Shown here piece by piece: positions 15,233 through 19,262 of a DNA stretch of 19,262 bases; the stretch's first letter is position 1, and the number at the start of each line of letters is the position of its first letter. The stretch comes from an uncultured Ignavibacteriota bacterium (GTDB taxonomy: Bacteria; Bacteroidota; Ignavibacteria; Tepidaquicellales; Tepidaquicellaceae). Made by a program: the position numbers and the translations under genes. The notes below the pieces were generated by a model. It worked only from the letters and a program-made list of their open reading frames with translations. It searched no databases and was not told the origin of the DNA. The DNA is taken from positions 1 to 19,262 of the forward strand of contig CALGII010000083.1 in the NCBI GenBank assembly GCA_937915485.1, in the 5' to 3' direction.

Positions 15233-15976
15233 ATGAATAAATCTGAGATTAACGAAATAATAAAAATGTTTGAACAGAATATTGAAGATTTAAAAAAATA
15301 TTTTTTAGAAATGCCTAGCGAGCATTTTTTGTCGGAAAAAGAATTGCATTCCTATTTTTATCATCTATGCAGGCTAAATAGTATATTTGAGCACGATAAT
15401 TTATTTCTTATACGATCAGAATATCCCACACCATTTAAATGCTCAAAACATCAAGGTGAACCATTTTTTGAGATTGAAAATATTTACGATAATAAAAGCA
15501 GAAGCCATATCGATATTGTATTATATAACCCATGTTTTATTGATTTTTGTAAAAAAAATTTTGACAGTTTAAAAAGCAAATGCAGAAATTTAGATTTATT
15601 CGATATTTTATCAGGTGTGAAAAATGAAGTATATTCAGGATACATAAAGAATTTTATCGATTTTTATTTTGATTTTGTAAAAGAGTATGAACAGCCGATA
15701 ATTTTATATGCATTGGAATTTAAATATTTAAGACATGGTTCATTAGGAACGATGTCTCCCCCAGAAGAAATAAAATATGATATAAAGAAATTAAGAAAAT
15801 TTCGTTCGTTTAGATTAGATGATATAATGAAAGAGGAATTATGGTTTTGCTCCAATATCAAATCTTTGATCTTCTGCAATAATCGAATCAAGGAAGATTC
15901 TATAGAAAAGATAAAAAATGAAGTGATAAATTATTTTGGAAATTCTGAACATTTTGAATTCATTAGAAGACAATGA
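15233..15976 (+). CDS. Unrecognised protein with PD-(D/E)XK nuclease-like residue pattern
   Basis: A 247-residue protein I cannot assign to a named family. A helical start with SEKELHSYFYHL (34-45, Glu37) is followed by LIRSEYPTPF (59-68), then SHIDIVLYNP (91-100, Asp94), ILYALEFKYLRHG (157-169, Glu162-Phe-Lys164) and EIKYDIKKLRKF (179-190, Asp183). This order (helix Glu, strand Asp, E-x-K strand, D-x-x-KL helix) is that of PD-(D/E)XK nucleases, where Asp and Glu bind Mg2+ and Lys assists cleavage. The C-terminal part (205-247) looks like the last strand and helix. AGGGAG four bases before ATG supports the start. It lies 56 bases after the KTSC gene and 64 before the restriction gene, between two defence systems, so it may serve either or stand alone. 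Codon use is A/T-rich like its neighbours. Confidence 0.7.
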   Translation: MNKSEINEIIKMFEQNIEDLKKYFLEMPSEHFLSEKELHSYFYHLCRLNSIFEHDNLFLIRSEYPTPFKCSKHQGEPFFEIENIYDNKSRSHIDIVLYNPCFIDFCKKNFDSLKSKCRNLDLFDILSGVKNEVYSGYIKNFIDFYFDFVKEYEQPIILYALEFKYLRHGSLGTMSPPEEIKYDIKKLRKFRSFRLDDIMKEELWFCSNIKSLIFCNNRIKEDSIEKIKNEVINYFGNSEHFEFIRRQ

Positions 15977-15987
15977 AATTACCCAGC

Positions 15988-16008
15988 CTTTTAATTTATA
16001 ATTAAAAG
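15988..16008. repeat. Perfect A/T-rich palindrome upstream of the restriction-modification genes
   Basis: CTTTTAATT-TAT-AATTAAAAG, nine-base perfect arms, sits 12 bases after the preceding stop codon and 32 bases before the restriction gene ATG. It could be an operator controlling the restriction-modification operon, or a weak terminator of the upstream gene; no uninterrupted T run follows, which favours the first slightly. No controller (C) protein gene was seen. Confidence 0.55.
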
Positions 16009-16040
16009 ATATATTTTGCTATTGAATCATCATCTAGCTT

Positions 16041-16724
16041 ATGACAATCGAAAAATTTACTAAAAAATTTAAAGAGTTAAAGAAAAAAGGATTTGTCAAA
16101 TCCCACAGAAAAGGACCTACAGGAATAGGGCATACATTAGAGCAAGAATTAGGAATGAAGGAAAATAATATCGCTTTACCGGATATAAAAGGAGCAGAAT
16201 TAAAAGCACATAGAATGAGTCATAAGGGAATGATAACATTGTTTACGTTTAATAATAAATGCTGGGTGATGAAACCGCTTACCGCAGTTAAAAAGTACGG
16301 AAGCAAAGATAAAGACGGAAGAATGGGTTTATATTATACAATGTCGTTGAAGCCCAATAGCGCAGGATTATTTCTTGATATCGAAGATGAAAAAATATCT
16401 GTAAGACATAAATCGGGAGAGTTAATCGTAAATTGGGATTTAGAGAGATTGTCAAAAAGATTTGAGCAAAAAATACCTGCTTTAATATTGGTTAGTGCGG
16501 AAACAGAAGAAAGAGATGGAATTGAATATTTTAAGTTTACTAATGCAAGATTATTGAAAGGTACATCGCCTGAATTGCTGCACGAACAATTTGGACTTCA
16601 GAATATTCTAGTGGATTTGAGATTACATGATAAAGGCACTATGGCGAGGAATCATGGAACCGGATTTAGAGCATTTGAGAATAAACTAATTTATTTATTC
16701 AAAGAGTCAATAATAATTGCATGA
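16041..16724 (+). CDS. Type II restriction endonuclease, MvaI/BcnI family
   Basis: A 227-residue protein resembling MvaI/BcnI, which act as monomers and cut CCWGG (MvaI) or CCSGG (BcnI). GPTGIGHTLEQELGMKENN (25-43) and LPDIKGAELKAHR (46-58) match the family; Asp48, Glu53 and Lys55 have the same D-x4-E-x-K spacing as the MvaI active site (Asp50, Glu55, Lys57). MITLFTF (64-70) and a later NILVDLRLHDKG segment (about 192-203) are also familiar. Exact specificity cannot be read from sequence. Both CCWGG and CCSGG sites occur in the window (for example 14212-14216 and 14842-14846). The gene precedes its methyltransferase and overlaps it by ATGA; coming first is unusual because the methyltransferase usually needs to act first. 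No ribosome site is evident. Confidence 0.88.
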   Translation: MTIEKFTKKFKELKKKGFVKSHRKGPTGIGHTLEQELGMKENNIALPDIKGAELKAHRMSHKGMITLFTFNNKCWVMKPLTAVKKYGSKDKDGRMGLYYTMSLKPNSAGLFLDIEDEKISVRHKSGELIVNWDLERLSKRFEQKIPALILVSAETEERDGIEYFKFTNARLLKGTSPELLHEQFGLQNILVDLRLHDKGTMARNHGTGFRAFENKLIYLFKESIIIA

Positions 16725-18025
16725 AATATCCGGTTATAAGAAATAAAAGATACGATTTTCACGGTCAAAGTTATTCTACGGTTTATCCCAATCTACATAG
16801 ATATCCAGCCACTATGATACCTCAAATCGGTATAGAAATATTCAAAGAATTAAAAATTGAAAAAGGAAGGATGCTTGACCCATATTGCGGTTCAGGTTCT
16901 TCCTTTGTTGTAGGGCTTGATAGAGGTATTAAAGAAATGGAAGGTTTTGATATAAATCCTCTTGCAGTTCTTATAACAAGCGCAAAGTTTACGAAATTAG
17001 ATTTACACGAATTAAAAAAATCAATAGAGTACACAAAGGATAAGATTTATAGTTACTCTTTTAATATTGATTTGGGGATTAAATTAGAAACACCTGACGT
17101 TTTTAATATTGATTTTTGGTTTCCTAAAAGAAGTCAAGAAGAGTTAATATTAATCAAAGGATTGATATATAGTATCTCGAATGAAAAAATTAGAAATTTT
17201 TTCCTTGTGCCTTTTTCAGAAACAATACGGGAATGTTCATACACAAGAAATAGTGAGTTCAAATTGTTTCGTATGAAAGAAGAAGATATGAAGAAGTTTA
17301 ATCCAAATTGCATGGATGTTTTTATAAATAAATTAGAAAAAGCTGCCTTTGTCTATGAGCATTATTATTATCCTTTGCTTGATAATTCGAAGTTTCATTT
17401 TGGATATTCGGAATTTCCTGAAAAGGAAAACTATTTTGATATTGTACTAACCAGCCCTCCTTATGGAGATAGTCGCACAACGGTAGCTTATGGACAGTTC
17501 TCCGCTTTAACAAATGAATGGCTTGGAATTTCTTATGCAAGACAAATTGATAATATGCTAATGGGTGGAAAGACCTCAAAAGAATTATATAATAAAGGTA
17601 CAATTTCTTATTACATAAATAAAATATCTAAAGTATCTGAAAAACGTGCATTTGAAGTATCATCTTTTTATTTTGATTTAGAGAAATCAATAGTAGATGT
17701 TGCAAACAGTGTAAAGCCGGGCGGTAAAATTATTTATGTCGTTGGCAATAGACTAGTAAAAGATGTTTTGTTGCCTACTGACCAATTTATTGCAGAAAAA
17801 TTTGAGCAAAACGGATTCAGGCATATATTAACATATAAAAGATTGTTGGCTAACAAAACAATGCCGGCTCAGAACTCCCCATCAAATCAAAGCGGAGTAA
17901 AACGAAGTACAATGACGGATGAATATATTGTTGTTTGTGAAAAACAAATAGGGTTAGAGAATTACGTCATATGCGATAAAAGCGTAAAAACTTATAAAGC
18001 CAAGAAAAAACGTAAATCCAAATAA
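16721..18025 (+). CDS. DNA methyltransferase, predicted N4-cytosine type, partner of the MvaI/BcnI-like enzyme
   Basis: A 434-residue DNA methyltransferase. The order is a motif X-like start (FHGQSYSTVYPNLHRYPATM, 13-32), motif I MLDPYCGSGSS (51-61), an acidic motif EGFDINPLA (74-82), a variable region (about 100-235) that could hold the target-recognition part, motif IV TSPPYGDS (244-251) and a later VKPGGKIIYVVG strand. S/T-PPY in motif IV is typical of N4-cytosine enzymes; adenine enzymes more often have DPPY or NPPY. With its partner it should protect host CCNGG-like sites. The start overlaps the restriction gene stop (ATGA). The tail (410-434) is Lys-rich, perhaps for DNA contact. Convergent with the TPR gene 125 bases on; no clear terminator between them. 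Confidence 0.9.
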   Translation: MKYPVIRNKRYDFHGQSYSTVYPNLHRYPATMIPQIGIEIFKELKIEKGRMLDPYCGSGSSFVVGLDRGIKEMEGFDINPLAVLITSAKFTKLDLHELKKSIEYTKDKIYSYSFNIDLGIKLETPDVFNIDFWFPKRSQEELILIKGLIYSISNEKIRNFFLVPFSETIRECSYTRNSEFKLFRMKEEDMKKFNPNCMDVFINKLEKAAFVYEHYYYPLLDNSKFHFGYSEFPEKENYFDIVLTSPPYGDSRTTVAYGQFSALTNEWLGISYARQIDNMLMGGKTSKELYNKGTISYYINKISKVSEKRAFEVSSFYFDLEKSIVDVANSVKPGGKIIYVVGNRLVKDVLLPTDQFIAEKFEQNGFRHILTYKRLLANKTMPAQNSPSNQSGVKRSTMTDEYIVVCEKQIGLENYVICDKSVKTYKAKKKRKSK

Positions 18026-18150
18026 AGATATTTAAAGTTGCTGATTTATGAAACTTGCAAATCGAGAAATTATTATTTTTTACCGATAGAAACCGGAAAG
18101 AATTGTAACGTTCAGAAGCCTGAATGTTAATAGGTAAATATAAAAACTTA

Positions 18151-18918
18151 TCACGTCGTGAAATCCAGTTTGATGCTTTTGAACCAGGCGTTTATTTCTT
18201 TCACGGACAGCGTGTCGAGTTTTTCTTTTTCGGGCGCGATGTGGTTGTTCCAGCCGGCGTTTATTATCCAGATGATTTGATTCGTTTCGTATATGTCCGT
18301 GAACTTATCGATTTTTTTGCTCTTGAAATATTTCTGCGTCTGTATCAGGCGGAAATGATGCATGTCGTTAAGAAGTTTGTCGTACGTTTCGGGCTCCCCG
18401 TACCTGTTCGAGCAGGTCTTTAGTTTCTCCTTCGCCTTAATGTTCCGGGGATTTTCCCTGATTGCCTGTTTCCAGTATTCGAGCGCCTCCTCGCCGCAAT
18501 TGTATTCCCAGTATAGTTCGCCGAGTTCCTTGAGACAGTCCGAGCGCGCGTCCCTGTAACCTTTCGGCGTGAGTTGATACGACATCTTGAAGTATTTTTC
18601 CGCATTCTCGAAATCGAATGCGTCCTTGTATGTTCGCGCGAGTTCGAAAAGGATTTCGCGGTCGTTCGGAAAAACTTCTTCGGCAAGTCTTAATGTACTC
18701 AGCGATTCTTCTATCTGACGGACTTGCGAATGCGCGATTGCCTTCATAGTGTAGAAAACGCGGTTCTTCGGGAACCGTTCAATCGCCTTTTCCGCTTCCT
18801 CAATCAGCCTGATGAAATTACCGCTCAACATCAGTTTGTCAAGTTCCTTCAGAAGTTTCATCTCGCTCTTCTGCGGACCCGGATACAAATCGAGAATATT
18901 GGAATCCTTTTTTGCCAT
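18151..18918 (-). CDS. TPR-repeat protein of unknown function
   Basis: A 255-residue protein without signal peptide or membrane helix. Residues about 36-165 form several TPR-like helix pairs: SGNFIRLIEEAEKAIERFP (32-50), QIEESLSTLRLAEEVFP (68-84), DFENAEKYFKMSYQLTP (102-118) and CGEEALEYWKQAIRENP (141-157), each ending in the usual FP or xP turn. The C-terminal part (170-255) is charged, with aromatic spots such as NQIIWIINAGWNN (213-225), and matches nothing I know. TPRs mediate protein contacts, so a scaffold role is likely, but no partner is suggested by the neighbours. The base composition matches the housekeeping genes at the left of the window and not the defence island, so the island ends between this gene and the methyltransferase. 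Confidence 0.8.
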   Translation of the reverse strand: MAKKDSNILDLYPGPQKSEMKLLKELDKLMLSGNFIRLIEEAEKAIERFPKNRVFYTMKAIAHSQVRQIEESLSTLRLAEEVFPNDREILFELARTYKDAFDFENAEKYFKMSYQLTPKGYRDARSDCLKELGELYWEYNCGEEALEYWKQAIRENPRNIKAKEKLKTCSNRYGEPETYDKLLNDMHHFRLIQTQKYFKSKKIDKFTDIYETNQIIWIINAGWNNHIAPEKEKLDTLSVKEINAWFKSIKLDFTT

Positions 18919-18984
18919 TTCTGATGCCGGTTGTTTAATTACCCCATTGAAACATAGGCAAATTTTTCGTTTGATGAAACGCTT

Positions 18985-19262
18985 TTACAATTAGTAATTA
19001 GTAATTAATAATTAGTAATTGAAGGGCTGCCGGTTCAGGTAGCAGGTAGCATTTAACAATTGCAGAGCGGCTGATTCAGTTAGCAGTTAACATTTAGCAT
19101 TTAACAATTAGAGCAAGAGCATTCAGCCGCTAATTGCCGCGAATTTTCACGAATAAGAACAAGAGATTTTTTAGGTATAAGAGCAAGAGCGGTGACACAG
19201 AGTTTCACAGAGAAGGCACGGAGCAGCACAGAGGATTTTTTAGGTATAAGAGCAAGAGCGGT
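18985..19262. repeat. Second mosaic of intergenic repeat modules
   Basis: This end region holds no supported gene. It contains AATTAGTAATTAGTAATTAA-like strings (18990-19020), TTAGCATTTAACAATTAG-like strings (19046-19110), a CGCTAATTGCCGCGAATTTTC piece (about 19128-19149), CACAGAG/CACGGAG modules (19195-19233) and the GAGCAAGAGC linker three times. One 29-base stretch occurs twice without change (19165-19193 and 19234-19262). The 40 bases at 19111-19150 strongly resemble 8181-8220, so this is the same family as the zone before nhaA. Confidence 0.75.

Noticed and set aside
11802..18025. Self-avoidance of CCNGG sites inside the island as evidence for specificity
   Set aside because: Both CCTGG (14212) and CCGGG (14842, 17717) occur within it, and the island is A/T-rich anyway, so counts would not be informative.
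18026..18150. Terminator between the methyltransferase and the TPR gene
   Set aside because: There are T runs near 18069-18082 but no convincing stem next to them.
18124..18423. Plus-strand open frame opposite the TPR gene
   Set aside because: Antisense to the TPR repeats and without a ribosome site or domain.

Overview
The window looks like a chromosomal segment of a Gram-negative bacterium of the FCB group (Bacteroidota/Ignavibacteriota side), inferred from gene types only. The clues are an outer-membrane LptD, an ExbB with an extra N-terminal membrane helix followed by two ExbD genes, a short adenylate kinase lacking the zinc-type LID, few strong Shine-Dalgarno sites, and one promoter-like TTTG-21 nt-TAnnTTTG. 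No rRNA, tRNA, CRISPR array, transposase or integrase was seen.

Left part (1-7929), all on the minus strand, is housekeeping and envelope DNA. In transcription order: rlmN and adk; a STAS-domain protein; exbB, exbD, exbD, closed by a clear intrinsic terminator; then two TPM-domain proteins and lptD, whose GTG start overlaps the preceding stop and whose 3' end lies beyond base 1.

Centre (7930-11700) is a repeat-rich accessory zone. About 840 bp upstream of nhaA is a mosaic of short intergenic repeats. Single-gene nhaA (Na+/H+ antiporter) follows, then a roughly 400-bp minisatellite of some 19 units of 21 bp, then a small protein with a C-terminal fibronectin type III-like domain and a strong terminator.

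Right part (11802-18025), all plus strand and visibly more A/T-rich, is a compact defence island. A SIR2 protein, a HerA/FtsK-type ATPase and a KTSC-domain protein overlap each other's ends, so this is a SIR2-HerA anti-phage module with a possible third gene. Next is an unrecognised 247-residue protein with a PD-(D/E)XK nuclease-like residue pattern. Last is a type II restriction-modification pair: an MvaI/BcnI-family endonuclease overlapping by ATGA a methyltransferase with a TSPPY motif. The island probably combines NAD+-depleting abortive defence with DNA cleavage.

The end (18151-19262) returns to host-like composition with a minus-strand TPR protein, followed by a second array of the same mosaic repeats found upstream of nhaA.

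The most interesting points are the coupled SIR2-HerA-KTSC trio with the adjacent nuclease-like orphan, the 21-bp minisatellite, and the mosaic repeats joined by a recurring AAGAGCAAGAGC-like linker.
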